Positions 1-9,686 of a stretch of DNA of 64,000 bases are shown in pieces; within the stretch, counting starts at the first letter, position 1, and every line of letters begins with the position of its first letter. Origin of the DNA: Gammaproteobacteria bacterium (GTDB lineage Bacteria; Pseudomonadota; Gammaproteobacteria; Arenicellales; UBA868); contig JAKUQR010000007.1 in assembly GCA_022450155.1 (NCBI GenBank), positions 82,894 through 146,893 of the forward strand, read 5' to 3'. The position numbers were made by a program, and so were the translations under genes. A model generated the notes under the pieces. The model did no database searches. It had not been told where the DNA came from and saw only the letters and a list, made by a program, of their open reading frames with translations.

Positions 1-344
1 AAGAACGCCGTAAAGAGCTCGCAAAACTAGACAGTGAAAGAATGGATGCTGCAAAGGCTAAGATCGATTTGTTGCCGGCGTCTGTGACTGTTGCTCGTAG
101 AGCAGGTGAAGAAGGCAAACTGTTCGGTTCTGTATCAGCGGTAGATATTTCGGAATTGTTGCAAGGTGCGGATTTAGCCATCCAGCGTTCCGAAATCGAT
201 CTGCCTGAAGGGCCGATCAAAGCCTTAGGGGAACATGAAATTCACGTAATACTTCACCCACAAGTCAGGCAATCGCTGAAGGTTGTGGTGATTGCTGAAC
301 AGGAAGAAGATGGCGACGACGTTCAGGAAGACAACATCTCCTGA
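1..344 (+). CDS. rplI: 50S ribosomal protein L9 (3' part of gene)
   Basis: The gene enters from the left edge. The frame is open from base 3 and ends with TGA at 342-344, giving about 113 C-terminal residues, so roughly the N-terminal quarter of the usual ~150-residue protein is outside. The visible part holds the end of the long connecting helix (Glu/Lys/Arg rich) and the C-terminal rRNA-binding domain, with the family motifs EEGKLFGSV and GEHEIHV. L9 binds 23S rRNA at the base of the L1 stalk of the large subunit. It is followed by a strong terminator and then dnaB, the rpsF-rpsR-rplI-dnaB order common in proteobacteria. Confidence 0.95.
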   Translation, partial: ERRKELAKLDSERMDAAKAKIDLLPASVTVARRAGEEGKLFGSVSAVDISELLQGADLAIQRSEIDLPEGPIKALGEHEIHVILHPQVRQSLKVVVIAEQEEDGDDVQEDNIS

Positions 345-368
345 GTCGTATACGTTATTTGCCCCGCG

Positions 369-393
369 AGCCGGACAAAATGTCCGGCTTTTT
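369..393 (+). terminator. Rho-independent terminator after rplI
   Basis: AGCCGGACA (369-377) pairs perfectly with TGTCCGGCT (381-389) around a three-base AAA loop and runs straight into TTTTT (389-393). It lies 25 bases after the rplI stop, so it should end the ribosomal-protein transcript before dnaB. Confidence 0.9.
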
Positions 394-498
394 CGTGTAT
401 CCTTATCTGGCCAGATACTGCGACCGAATAGTGACTGTGCCCAACTGATTTACTGTAAAGTTGCCAGCTTGTAACGCATTGAATTTTGAGCATACGCG

Positions 499-1881
499 AT
501 GTCAGAGACCCAGGCAATAATCTCAAACAGACGCGAATACCCTGTACCGCCGCAAGCACTTGAAGCAGAGCAGTCGGTTCTGGGTTGCCTGCTTTTGGAT
601 TCCAGGCGGTGGGATGATGTGGCAGAGGTTGTATTAGAAGAAGACTTCTACACTAAGGCGCATCGAGATATATTTTCGGCTATAAAAGCGCTTCATGCTG
701 CGGACGAACCGGTAGATGTAGTTACAACAGCAGAGTGGCTGGGCAATAGCGGTGTGCTCGATAGGGTCGGTGGCCTCACTTACTTGGGAGAACTGGCTAA
801 GAATACACCGGGTACAGTTAACGTCATAGCTTATGCTGCGATCGTCCGAGAACGGTCTGTGTTACGGCGTTTGATCAACGTTGCCACACAGATTTCTGAA
901 AAAGCTTACAACCCTGAAGGTTCCAATGTAGAAGACTTATTGGGGTACGCGGAAAAGCTGGTGTTCGATATAGCTGAAGCCGACAAACGCCAGAAGGGTG
1001 GGTTTATGCCGATTCAGGGTCTTCTGACAGAGGCATTAGACAGAATAGAGGAACTCTATGAATCCGGACAAACCATTACAGGCGTATCGACGGGGTTTGG
1101 CGATCTGGATGACATCACATCAGGCCTTCAACCCTCGGATCTGATAGTTATCGCTGGTCGGCCATCGATGGGTAAAACCAGTCTTGCAATGAACATAGTT
1201 GAGAATGCCGCGATCGGGAGCAAACTGCCTGTTGCGGTATTCAGCATGGAAATGCCTGGCCAGCAACTTGCAATGCGAATGCTTTCATCTTTGGGCAGAA
1301 TCAATGCACATCACGTCAGGACAGGAAAACTTTCCAAGGATGACTGGCCTCGTCTGACCTCGGCCGTGGAGTTGCTTGATTCTGCTCCTATATATATTGA
1401 TGATACTCCCGCGCTTACACCGGTTGAACTAAGATCTCGCATTCGCAGACTGTCCCGGGAACGTGGGCGACTCGGTATGATCGTAGTCGACTATCTACAG
1501 TTGATGCAGACCGGTGATAACAGCGAGAATCGAGCAGTTGAGGTATCTAACATCACCAGGGCACTAAAGATTATTGCTAAAGAGATGTCTGCCCCTGTGG
1601 TCGTGCTTTCACAGTTAAATCGGAGCCTGGAACAAAGGCCTAACAAAAGGCCTGTTATGTCCGATCTTAGAGAGTCTGGCGCGATAGAGCAGGATGCCGA
1701 TGTTATATTTTTTATTTATAGAGATGAGATCTACAATGAAGATTCTAAGGATCGTGGTACAGCCGAAATTATCATAGGTAAACAAAGAAATGGCCCCACG
1801 GGTACCATTCGACTGACATTCCTGGGCGAATACACTCGGTTTGAGAACTATGTTTCTGAGTTTTCAGAGCCTCTGTATTGA
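499..1881 (+). CDS. dnaB: Replicative DNA helicase DnaB
   Basis: Hexameric 5'-3' helicase that unwinds DNA at the replication fork and recruits primase. The 460 residues are normal for the family. The N-terminal helical domain (about residues 15-120) carries the typical opening PPQALEAEQSVLG. A linker leads to a RecA-like ATPase with Walker A GRPSMGKTS near residue 220 and Walker B VVDYLQLM near 328. DLRESGAIEQDAD, the conserved arginine-finger region, is present. The ATG at 499 is the natural start. The terminator after rplI implies its own promoter in 394-498, which I could not place with confidence. Confidence 0.97.
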   Translation: MSETQAIISNRREYPVPPQALEAEQSVLGCLLLDSRRWDDVAEVVLEEDFYTKAHRDIFSAIKALHAADEPVDVVTTAEWLGNSGVLDRVGGLTYLGELAKNTPGTVNVIAYAAIVRERSVLRRLINVATQISEKAYNPEGSNVEDLLGYAEKLVFDIAEADKRQKGGFMPIQGLLTEALDRIEELYESGQTITGVSTGFGDLDDITSGLQPSDLIVIAGRPSMGKTSLAMNIVENAAIGSKLPVAVFSMEMPGQQLAMRMLSSLGRINAHHVRTGKLSKDDWPRLTSAVELLDSAPIYIDDTPALTPVELRSRIRRLSRERGRLGMIVVDYLQLMQTGDNSENRAVEVSNITRALKIIAKEMSAPVVVLSQLNRSLEQRPNKRPVMSDLRESGAIEQDADVIFFIYRDEIYNEDSKDRGTAEIIIGKQRNGPTGTIRLTFLGEYTRFENYVSEFSEPLY

Positions 1882-1992
1882 GTTGTGGGGAACCTCGTTA
1901 GACCTGGGTACTGGATCGGGATAGGGATAGGGACCATATGGCGGCTGCAAATTAAATCTTTTCGTTTGTGATCATAGGGAAATCTTGGGGCA

Positions 1993-3348
1993 ATGCCAGC
2001 GAAAGAAAAGGTTGCCTACATCTGTGCCTCGTGTGGATCCAAACACCCCAAATGGACCGGCCAGTGTAATGAATGCGGAATATGGAATTGCTTGACAGAA
2101 ACCAAGATTGCCCATTCAACAAAATTTATTCACGACGTTAGCCGGACAGACAGTGTCCCAATAGATCTATCGAGCATCCAAGTGGCAGAGATTGCTCGAA
2201 TGTCGACAGGTTCTGGTGAGTTCGATCGAGTCCTTGGCGGCGGGTTCGTAGAGGGTGCAGTAGCTCTGCTTGGAGGTGAACCAGGAATAGGTAAGAGCAC
2301 TCTGGCTCTTCAATGTGCTGGTTGTCTTTCGGCCGCCGGCTCGGTTCTTTATACCACCGGGGAAGAGTCCCTGCAGCAACTTGCCTTAAGGGCAAGCCGT
2401 ACAAAGGTAAAGAGTTCGAACATTAAGACGTTAGCAACTTCAGAACTCGAAACCATCTTGCAAGTCGCTAAGTCGACTGGCCCTAAACTCATAGTCATTG
2501 ATTCGATACAAACCCTGTTTTCCACTGAACAGGAATCTGCACCCGGTAGTATCAGTCAAGTTCGGACTTGTGCGGATCGATTGGTGAGGTTTGCCAAATC
2601 GACAAATACTGCGATTCTTATGATAGGACATATAACCAAAGATGGCGTGCTTGCTGGGCCTAAGTTACTTGAGCATATAGTCGACACCGTTCTGTATTTT
2701 GAAGGAGACCCCGATAGCCGGTTACGACTGGTAAGAGCTTTCAAGAATCGATTCGGCGCTATAAATGAGGTAGGTGTGTTTGTGATGGCCGATTCAGGAT
2801 TGAAGGGCGTAGAGAATCCATCGTCTATCCTCCTTTCTTCGGATGACACAGATAAGTCTGGGAGCGTCGTCCTGGTCGCACAGGAAGGCACCCGCCCATT
2901 GCTGGTAGAGCTTCAAGCGTTGGTCGATGATGCCGTGCTTGCGGCTCCTCGCAGAATTTCCATAGGTCTTGATGGTGGGCGCATTAACATGTTGCTGGCT
3001 GTGCTAAGCAGGCATGCTGGTGTTACCTTGGGGAATAGGGATGTTTACGTTAATGTTGCCGGGGGAATAAAACTATCGGAAACAGCCGCAGACGTGGCCA
3101 TAGCTTTAGCGGTGTTATCTAGTTATTTTGACAAGCCGCTACCAGCCGGCACAGTATGCTTTGGTGAAATAGGATTATCTGGTGAGATCAGACCGGTTCA
3201 ACGAGGCCAGGAGCGACTTAGGGAGGCGCAAAAACTCGGATTCAAACAAGCAATAATCCCGCAGGCGAACCAAGCTGCTCAAAGTCCGGAGAATCTGCAG
3301 GTTGTTCCAATTAAACATATCGGTGAGTTGTTGGAGTTGTTCCATTGA
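1993..3348 (+). CDS. radA: DNA repair protein RadA
   Basis: RecA-related ATPase that processes branched recombination intermediates. The 451 residues contain all expected parts in order: an N-terminal C4 zinc finger (CASC and CNEC, residues about 11-30), Walker A GGEPGIGKST near 93-102, the RadA-specific KNRFG motif near 251, and a C-terminal Lon-protease-like domain. The start is ATG 1993. It lies 111 bases after dnaB on the same strand and ends tail to tail with dapD, with one base between the stops and no visible terminator there. Confidence 0.97.
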   Translation: MPAKEKVAYICASCGSKHPKWTGQCNECGIWNCLTETKIAHSTKFIHDVSRTDSVPIDLSSIQVAEIARMSTGSGEFDRVLGGGFVEGAVALLGGEPGIGKSTLALQCAGCLSAAGSVLYTTGEESLQQLALRASRTKVKSSNIKTLATSELETILQVAKSTGPKLIVIDSIQTLFSTEQESAPGSISQVRTCADRLVRFAKSTNTAILMIGHITKDGVLAGPKLLEHIVDTVLYFEGDPDSRLRLVRAFKNRFGAINEVGVFVMADSGLKGVENPSSILLSSDDTDKSGSVVLVAQEGTRPLLVELQALVDDAVLAAPRRISIGLDGGRINMLLAVLSRHAGVTLGNRDVYVNVAGGIKLSETAADVAIALAVLSSYFDKPLPAGTVCFGEIGLSGEIRPVQRGQERLREAQKLGFKQAIIPQANQAAQSPENLQVVPIKHIGELLELFH

Positions 3349-3349
3349 A

Positions 3350-4171
3350 TCAGATATCGCGCAGCAACTCATTAATCCCGACTTTCGACCGCGTTTTTTC
3401 ATCAACCTTCTTGACGATTACAGCACAATACAAGCTGTGTGTGCCGTCTTTTGCCGGCATTGTTCCAGATACTACGACAGAGCCTGCAGGGATTCTTCCA
3501 TAACTGACGTCACCATTTGCACGATCAAAAATTCTGGTGCTCTGGCCAATATACACACCCATTGAGACTACGGAACCTTCTTCAACGATCACACCTTCAA
3601 CGATTTCGCTGCGCGCACCAATAAAGCAGTTGTCCTCAATAATAGTAGGGGAAGCTTGAAGAGGCTCAAGGACCCCGCCGATACCCACGCCTCCCGACAG
3701 ATGGACGTTCTTTCCGATTTGGGCGCAGGAGCCAACCGTTGCCCACGTGTCTACCATAGTTCCTTCGCCTACGTAGGCTCCAATATTGACATAGCTTGGC
3801 ATGAGAATGACATTGGGCGCGAGATAAGCGCCATGACGAACCATGGCTGGCGGCACAACACGGTATCCACCAGTTTGAAATCGCACATCGTCGAAACTGT
3901 CGAACTTGCCGGCAACCTTGTCATAGTACTTGGAGTCTCCAGATTCTAATACCCTGTTTTCAGCAAGTATGAATGACAACAGCACCGCTTTTTTGAGCCA
4001 CTCATTGACTACCCACCCGGTAGCTGTTGGTTCGGCAACCCTGGCATCACCGTTATCCAGGAGTTCAAGTGCGTCTTGTACTGCCTGGATCAACTCGGCA
4101 CTGACTGAAGAACGGGTCAAGGATGCACGATTTTCGTATGCCTCAACAATAAGTTCTGTAATGTTGTTCAT
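3350..4171 (-). CDS. dapD: 2,3,4,5-tetrahydropyridine-2,6-dicarboxylate N-succinyltransferase
   Basis: Transfers succinyl from succinyl-CoA to tetrahydrodipicolinate in the succinylase branch of lysine and meso-diaminopimelate synthesis. The 273 residues match the family length. A short helical N-terminal domain precedes a left-handed beta helix of hexapeptide repeats (about residues 100-235; for example [16 protein letters not shown] and [10 protein letters not shown]). ATG at 4171. It is the last gene of the map-glnD-dapD minus-strand set, 30 bases after glnD, the arrangement also known in enterics. Confidence 0.96.
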   Translation of the reverse strand: MNNITELIVEAYENRASLTRSSVSAELIQAVQDALELLDNGDARVAEPTATGWVVNEWLKKAVLLSFILAENRVLESGDSKYYDKVAGKFDSFDDVRFQTGGYRVVPPAMVRHGAYLAPNVILMPSYVNIGAYVGEGTMVDTWATVGSCAQIGKNVHLSGGVGIGGVLEPLQASPTIIEDNCFIGARSEIVEGVIVEEGSVVSMGVYIGQSTRIFDRANGDVSYGRIPAGSVVVSGTMPAKDGTHSLYCAVIVKKVDEKTRSKVGINELLRDI

Positions 4172-4201
4172 GATATGGATGGCTGAAGGAGAATCAAGGC
4201 G

Positions 4202-6856
4202 TCAGGAAGGCAGCGCGGCGCAAACGGTTTCTGCAATTTTGTTTCTTTCTTCTGGGTTATTTATCGGTTGGCCGTCACGGTCCGTAATATAGAAAATATC
4301 TTCCGCTCTTTCACCGAAGGTACTGATTCTAGCGCTCACCAGATGTGTTTTACACGCAATGAATGCCTTCGCAACTTGATGGAGTAGCCCGGGTCGGTCT
4401 TGGGCAATGACCACCATAATGGTTTTGTCCTGATCTCTTGGCTTGGGAAATGTCACCTTTGTGCCTATAGGAAAATGCTGCAGGGTGCGAGAGAGTCGAG
4501 TCCGCTGGGGATCTTTGCTGGGTTTTGGATCTATTATCTGCGCCCTCAATGCCTGTTTTGTAGACTTTATGACTCTTTTGGTCAGTTTGTTACGGCCCAC
4601 GTTCAACACAACAAATATCATCATAACCAGGCCAGAACGGGTACGGTGGACGCGAGCATCGACGATGTTCAGGTTTTCTCGATCAAAACCCGCAGTCACA
4701 TTACACAATAGATGCTCCGAGTCAGGCGCGCAGACAAACACCTCGGTGGTGCCAGATTCACTATTGTCTATCGTGTCTATAATTGGCAGGGACGCTATAG
4801 AGGAAGATGACAGAAGGCTCGTGTGCCAGGCAATGGCGGCTGGGGGATTCCGAAGAAAATACTCGTCTTCCAATATCGACCATACACTTTCGGCTGTCTC
4901 TCGCTTGATCGATGCGTCCTTCAGATAAGTCAGCGACTCGCTTTTCAGATCTTCTATTCTTTCTGATGGCAGTAGCGGGGACCCAACGTCACGATGAAGC
5001 GCCTGTGTCGTTGCGTTGTAGAGGTCACCCAGAAGCTTCGCCTTCCAGTCATTCCATACATGAGGGCTGGTGCCCCTTATATCAGCAACCGTAAGCAGAT
5101 AAAGATTGTCCAGGTGTTCCTGATCTCCAACCAGGCGCGCAAAGTCATCTATTACGCCAACATCTGAGATATCTTCACGCTGTGCTGTCCACGACATGGT
5201 GAGATGGTGGCGGACCAGCCACGATACAAAATGACAGTCATAATCACTCATGTCGTGTATTCTGCAGAATCGATAAGTCTCAGATTCACCCAGCTTGGAG
5301 TGGTCTCCTCCTTGCCCTTTTGAAATATCGTGAAACAGTGCCGCTATAAAAAGACGATGCCGCTTGAAAATCGTACGCATTAGCCTGCTTTCTGCCGGGT
5401 ACTCGTTGTCGTGTTCGGGCATCTCAAGTCGTCGGAGATTTCTTACGACAAAGAGAAGATGTGCGTCGACTGTATAGACATGAAAAAGGTCATGTTGCAT
5501 CTGGCCTTTGATTCGCCCAAATTGGGGTATATAGGCCCCTAGAATACCGTAAGCGTTCATTTGTCGGAGTGCGCGTGTCTGTCCGAGCGGTGCTTTCAGA
5601 ATCTCCATAAATAGACTTCTACACCGGAGGTCTTGGCGAAATTCAGAATCTATTCGAAAAAGATTCTCTCGAATTGATCTGATGGTGACTACGCTGATGC
5701 CTGTGAGATCCGGGTGCTGTTGCAAAAGCAAGAAAACTTCCAGAAGAGCGAAAGGGGATGTCTGAAATACAGTAGAGTTGCGTATTTCAATAAGACCGTT
5801 TCTTGTACGAAAGCGACGATTTAGGTCGGTAGCTCCATTTTTTCCATCCTTTGTTTTTGGTTTCGCGGCTGCTTGCAACTGCTGCAGTACAGTGGTATTG
5901 AGCAGTTGTACTTCACCAACTGTTCGGTAATACCGTTTCATGAGTTTTTCGACTGCCAACGTCGTTGTATCTTTATAACCGAATTGTTGGGCGATTTCGC
6001 GCTGGTAATCAAAAAGAAGCCGGTCTTCAGCTCGACCTGACGCGAAGTGCAATGCATTGCGAATTTTCCACAGGAAGTTCCGCCCTCTGATCAATTCCCG
6101 ATATTCGTGCTCGGCTAGGTAATTGTGGGAAACAAGGTAACGGAGACCCTGCTGATTAAGAACCCGGTGAGCAACCCAGCCAATGGTCTGGAGGTCTCTT
6201 AAACCACCGGGTCCTTCTTTGATCTGAGGCTCGAGGTTATAGGCAGTGTCATCGTAGCGCAGGTGGCGGGCTGACTGTTCGTCGATTTTGGCTTCTAGGT
6301 ATTTTGCAGCTGGCCACATCATGTCGACCCCGGTTCGCAACTTGAGTTGACTCAGCAGTTCGGCGTCGCCAGCAAGTGCCCTCGATTCCAATAAGTTGGT
6401 CATTACAGTCACATCATTCCGTGCCTGAGAGGTACAGTCGCGAAGTGTGCGAACGCTGTGACCGATTGTGAGTCCGACATCCCAGAGTGTTCGAACCAGC
6501 GATTCAGTATTTCGTTGTTGTGTTTTAGTGGGTGCCTTTTGAAAGAGTACCAGTAAATCGATGTCCGACCCCGGATGAAGTTCAGACCTGCCATAGCCAC
6601 CAACGGCAACGAGTGCGACCGACCGACCTTTTTCCGTCGAAGGTGCGTGATGTTCCCAGATGGCTTTGACGACCTGATCTACAAGCCAGGCATGAGCAGT
6701 GACGATATCCTGTGAAGGGGCACCACCCAGATGGTAGCTCCTTAATACGTCGTTACTTTCGTTCAGCAGTGTTTTGAGCTGGCCGACTTCATCCGAATCC
6801 TCTACCAACCGGTGCAGAGCCCGGGTATCCAGGATACGGTTGCGTGATAACCGCAT
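4202..6856 (-). CDS. glnD: PII uridylyltransferase / uridylyl-removing enzyme
   Basis: Glutamine-sensing bifunctional enzyme that uridylylates PII when nitrogen is short and removes UMP when nitrogen is plentiful. All four family modules are visible in 884 residues: a nucleotidyltransferase domain with GGYGR (86-90) and GSDIDLL (96-102), a helical PII-associated region, an HD hydrolase domain with FHDISKG near residue 507, and two C-terminal ACT domains for glutamine (from about 705 and about 815; the second contains AQDRPGLLHQVA). Three bases separate it from the upstream map gene, so the two are co-transcribed. Confidence 0.96.
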   Translation of the reverse strand: MRLSRNRILDTRALHRLVEDSDEVGQLKTLLNESNDVLRSYHLGGAPSQDIVTAHAWLVDQVVKAIWEHHAPSTEKGRSVALVAVGGYGRSELHPGSDIDLLVLFQKAPTKTQQRNTESLVRTLWDVGLTIGHSVRTLRDCTSQARNDVTVMTNLLESRALAGDAELLSQLKLRTGVDMMWPAAKYLEAKIDEQSARHLRYDDTAYNLEPQIKEGPGGLRDLQTIGWVAHRVLNQQGLRYLVSHNYLAEHEYRELIRGRNFLWKIRNALHFASGRAEDRLLFDYQREIAQQFGYKDTTTLAVEKLMKRYYRTVGEVQLLNTTVLQQLQAAAKPKTKDGKNGATDLNRRFRTRNGLIEIRNSTVFQTSPFALLEVFLLLQQHPDLTGISVVTIRSIRENLFRIDSEFRQDLRCRSLFMEILKAPLGQTRALRQMNAYGILGAYIPQFGRIKGQMQHDLFHVYTVDAHLLFVVRNLRRLEMPEHDNEYPAESRLMRTIFKRHRLFIAALFHDISKGQGGDHSKLGESETYRFCRIHDMSDYDCHFVSWLVRHHLTMSWTAQREDISDVGVIDDFARLVGDQEHLDNLYLLTVADIRGTSPHVWNDWKAKLLGDLYNATTQALHRDVGSPLLPSERIEDLKSESLTYLKDASIKRETAESVWSILEDEYFLRNPPAAIAWHTSLLSSSSIASLPIIDTIDNSESGTTEVFVCAPDSEHLLCNVTAGFDRENLNIVDARVHRTRSGLVMMIFVVLNVGRNKLTKRVIKSTKQALRAQIIDPKPSKDPQRTRLSRTLQHFPIGTKVTFPKPRDQDKTIMVVIAQDRPGLLHQVAKAFIACKTHLVSARISTFGERAEDIFYITDRDGQPINNPEERNKIAETVCAALPS

Positions 6857-6859
6857 AAT

Positions 6860-7627
6860 TCAGACAGGTTGAGACGGGTGGCCTGTTAGAATTTCATGAC
6901 CGTCTTCGGTAACTGCTACCGTATGTTCCCATTGTGCGCTCAGGCTATGATCTCTGGTAACAACGGTCCAGCCGTCCGGGAGCAGGCGAGTTTCCTTCTT
7001 TCCCGCGTTGATCATTGGCTCAATGGTAAAGGTCATCCCAGGGGTGAGCTCCAAGCCGCTTCCAGACCTACCGTAGTGCAGTACCTGTGGGTCTTCATGA
7101 AACACACGCCCAATGCCATGGCCACAGTATTCGCGCACAACGGAAAACCCGTTGCCCTCAGCATATTGCTGGATCGCAGCACCGATGTCTCCAAGGCGGG
7201 TGCCAGGGCGTACAAGACGGGTAGCTGTTTCAAGGCACTCACGAGTGACATTTATCAGGCGTTGAGCTCGAATTGAGATGTCGCCAATCGCAAACATTCT
7301 GCTGGCGTCCCCATGGTACCCATCTTTTATCACGGTGATGTCGATGTTAATGATATCGCCTGTTTTGAGCTTTCTCTTGCCTGGAATACCGTGGCAGACC
7401 ACGTGATTCACACTTGTACAGATCGATTTGGGGAATCCCCGATAGTTTAATGGCGCTGGTATCGCATCGAGCTCATCGGTGATGTATCGGTGACAAATCT
7501 GATCCAACTCATCCGTGGTGACACCAGGCGTCACGTGAGGCGTTATCATATCGAGCACCTGTCTCGTTAGTAGGCCAGCTACCCGCATTTTGGTTAATTC
7601 ATCGGCAGTTTTTATCGTTACGGACAT
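6860..7627 (-). CDS. map: Methionine aminopeptidase, type I
   Basis: Removes the initiator methionine from nascent proteins in the cytosol. The 255 residues show the pita-bread fold with its metal ligands in recognisable contexts: Asp in NIDITVIKDG, Asp in YHGDASRMF, His in YCGHGIGRVFHEDP, Glu in FTIEPMI and Glu in QWEHTVAV. It lacks an N-terminal zinc finger, as expected for type Ia. ATG at 7627 is the first gene of the map-glnD-dapD unit and diverges from rpsB. Confidence 0.97.
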   Translation of the reverse strand: MSVTIKTADELTKMRVAGLLTRQVLDMITPHVTPGVTTDELDQICHRYITDELDAIPAPLNYRGFPKSICTSVNHVVCHGIPGKRKLKTGDIINIDITVIKDGYHGDASRMFAIGDISIRAQRLINVTRECLETATRLVRPGTRLGDIGAAIQQYAEGNGFSVVREYCGHGIGRVFHEDPQVLHYGRSGSGLELTPGMTFTIEPMINAGKKETRLLPDGWTVVTRDHSLSAQWEHTVAVTEDGHEILTGHPSQPV

Positions 7628-7754
7628 GGAACACGGAAAATTGGTTAATTTCGGGGCAACCTATCCTACACGAACATTTCGCCAGATGTGCCCTCAAGTG
7701 CTGTTTTCAGAACACTTAACCGGACAGTATGGGTAGTGCAGAAACGTCAGCCAC

Positions 7755-7783
7755 TGGCGATTTTCTCAATGTTCGGATACAAT
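7755..7783 (+). promoter_or_regulatory. Candidate sigma70 promoter for rpsB-tsf
   Basis: TGGCGA (7755-7760) and TACAAT (7778-7783) are 17 bases apart. The -10 has five of six consensus bases; the -35 is weak. Transcription would begin near 7790 and leave a leader of about 110 bases before rpsB, matching the structured region at 7818-7861. Prediction from sequence only. Confidence 0.45.
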
Positions 7784-7817
7784 CCCGCCCCCAAAATCCT
7801 GGCAGGTAACATAATCA

Positions 7818-7861
7818 ATCGCCCGGGTGCCCATTTGCATACAAACAGATGGGTTGGCGAT
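7818..7861 (+). promoter_or_regulatory. Structured rpsB leader (possible S2 autoregulatory element)
   Basis: Two nested perfect stems are visible: an outer one, ATCGCC (7818-7823) with GGCGAT (7856-7861), and an inner one, CCCAT (7830-7834) with ATGGG (7849-7853). They sit 37 bases upstream of the rpsB start. Leaders of rpsB in gammaproteobacteria are known to fold and mediate feedback by protein S2. I infer the same role here from position and fold; I did not align it with a known leader. Confidence 0.5.
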
Positions 7862-7898
7862 AGAGGTACCTGTCGAAACTGAACCCGAAGGAGATTAC

Positions 7899-8786
7899 AT
7901 GGCAGACATCAATATGCGTCAGATGCTGGAAGCTGGCGTTCATTTCGGTCATCAGACCCGTTACTGGTCACCAAAGATGGCACCCTATATTTTTGGTAGC
8001 CGTAACAAAATTCATATTATTAATCTGGAAGCCACGTTGCCCCTATTTCAGGAGGCGATGAACTTTCTAGGAAGCATTACCGCTGCAAAAGGAACGGTGT
8101 TGTTCGTTGGCACAAAGCGTCAGGCGAGCAAACTGGTTCGGGAGCAGGCTCAACGGTGCGGTTGCCCTTTTGTGGACCACCGCTGGCTTGGGGGTATGTT
8201 AACGAACTTTAAGACAGTCAAGAATTCTATAGCCAGGTTGATTGAGCTTGATGAGTTAAATAGTAGTGGTGCTATAGCCCGGCTAAGCAAAAAGGAAGCG
8301 CTTAGTTTGGAGCGACAACGAAGTAAGCTGGATCGCAGTCTTTCCGGTATACGGGATATGAAGAGTCTTCCAGACTGTGTTTTTATCATAGATGTCGAAC
8401 ATGAAAAAATCGCGGTTGCCGAGGCTAAGAAATTGAAGATCCCGCTGGTCGGTATAGTCGACACAAACAGCTCACCAGAGGGAATCGACTACCCGGTTCC
8501 TGGTAATGATGATGCAATAAGAGCGATACGCCTTTATCTTTCTCATGCCGCTGATGCTATTTTGGAGGCAAAAAGTATTCTCCCAGAAGTTATCGGTGGT
8601 GACGCTGAAGACTATGTAGAGGTTTCTGAAGACATGGGGGTAGCTGGTATGGTTGGGGGCGGCCAGATTGAAGTGTCTGAGCCTCTTGTTGCCCCGGAAG
8701 AGGTTCCCGAGGCTACACCTGCCCCAACAGGAGAAGGTGCGCTGTCAACGGAAATCGAAAAAAGCACTGATGAACAAGCGCAGTGA
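7899..8786 (+). CDS. rpsB: 30S ribosomal protein S2
   Basis: Small-subunit protein that binds at the head-body junction of 16S rRNA together with S1. From ATG 7899 it is 295 residues. I chose this start because GAAGGAG lies just upstream and the protein then begins [17 protein letters not shown], the usual S2 N-terminus; a longer frame from 7827 would run through the leader. Typical S2 motifs are [16 protein letters not shown] and RWLGGMLTN. The tail after residue 240 is longer than in E. coli and acidic (Glu/Pro/Ala rich). Confidence 0.96.
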   Translation: MADINMRQMLEAGVHFGHQTRYWSPKMAPYIFGSRNKIHIINLEATLPLFQEAMNFLGSITAAKGTVLFVGTKRQASKLVREQAQRCGCPFVDHRWLGGMLTNFKTVKNSIARLIELDELNSSGAIARLSKKEALSLERQRSKLDRSLSGIRDMKSLPDCVFIIDVEHEKIAVAEAKKLKIPLVGIVDTNSSPEGIDYPVPGNDDAIRAIRLYLSHAADAILEAKSILPEVIGGDAEDYVEVSEDMGVAGMVGGGQIEVSEPLVAPEEVPEATPAPTGEGALSTEIEKSTDEQAQ

Positions 8787-8804
8787 CCGGGTGAGGACCA
8801 TTAC

Positions 8805-9686
8805 ATGACTATATCAGCCGTCTTGGTCAAAGAACTGCGTGAGCGTACTGGTGCAGGCATGATGGACTGCAAAAAAGCTCTTATTCAGACAAATGGCGAC
8901 ATAGAGCAGGGCATAAAGCTGCTGCGAAAGATAGGCGTTGCAAGTGCAGAAAAGAAGTCGGGACGAATCGCAGCTGAAGGAATAGTCGTCCAGCTTTCTT
9001 CGGAGGACAACTCTTTGGGCGTGTTGGTCGAGATAAATTGCGAAACCGACTTTGTGGCCAAAGACCGCTCGTTTAAAGAATATGCAACGGCAGTCGCGCA
9101 GTGTGTGCTTGCTGGTGAACAAAACACGATTGAAGAACTGGGGGAATCTGAACTTCATCCAGATATGTCCGTCGATCAGGTACGCCAGGAGCTGATCTCC
9201 AAAATCGGTGAAAATATTTCTGTTCGCCGTTTCGATAGACTGAGATCTCCCGATGGTCTGGTGGCTGGTTACCTCCATGGGGGAAGGATCGGTGTACTGG
9301 TCTCCATGGATGTGTGCGATGCGGAGCTCGGTAAAGGTATTGCGATGCATATTGCAGCCAGTCACCCAATTTGTATCGCCGAGGCTGACATTCCTGAGAA
9401 AGTCATCGAGGCGGAGCGGTCAATATTTGTTGCGCAGGCAAAAGAGAGCGGCAAATCTGATGACATCGTTGCACGTATGGTCGACGGCAAGTTAAAAAAG
9501 TTTATGAAGGAGAATACCCTGCTGGGGCAGGCTTATGTAAAGGATCCAGATACAACGATTGGCGATTTGGTCGCCGGTGCTGGCGTAGCGGTAGTCGAGA
9601 TGCTTCGCTATGAAGTGGGTGAAGGACTTGAAAAACGTGATGATGACTTCGTCGCCGAAGTGATGGCACAAGCTAACCGTGGATAA
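8805..9686 (+). CDS. tsf: Elongation factor Ts
   Basis: Guanine nucleotide exchange factor for EF-Tu. The 293 residues begin with a UBA-like domain containing ERTGAGMMDCKKAL (residues 12-25). The core carries the signature CETDFVAKD near residue 79, whose Asp-Phe pair displaces Mg from EF-Tu. It follows rpsB after 18 bases, the universal pair. The gene normally next, pyrH, is absent. Confidence 0.97.
   Translation: MTISAVLVKELRERTGAGMMDCKKALIQTNGDIEQGIKLLRKIGVASAEKKSGRIAAEGIVVQLSSEDNSLGVLVEINCETDFVAKDRSFKEYATAVAQCVLAGEQNTIEELGESELHPDMSVDQVRQELISKIGENISVRRFDRLRSPDGLVAGYLHGGRIGVLVSMDVCDAELGKGIAMHIAASHPICIAEADIPEKVIEAERSIFVAQAKESGKSDDIVARMVDGKLKKFMKENTLLGQAYVKDPDTTIGDLVAGAGVAVVEMLRYEVGEGLEKRDDDFVAEVMAQANRG

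Noticed and set aside
1909..1934. GGGATAGGGATAGGGA short tandem repeat before radA
   Set aside because: Two and a half copies only; no known element and likely chance.
8814..9365. Long open frame antisense to tsf
   Set aside because: It is a codon-bias shadow of EF-Ts; the protein is Cys/His rich with no family resemblance and no ribosome site.
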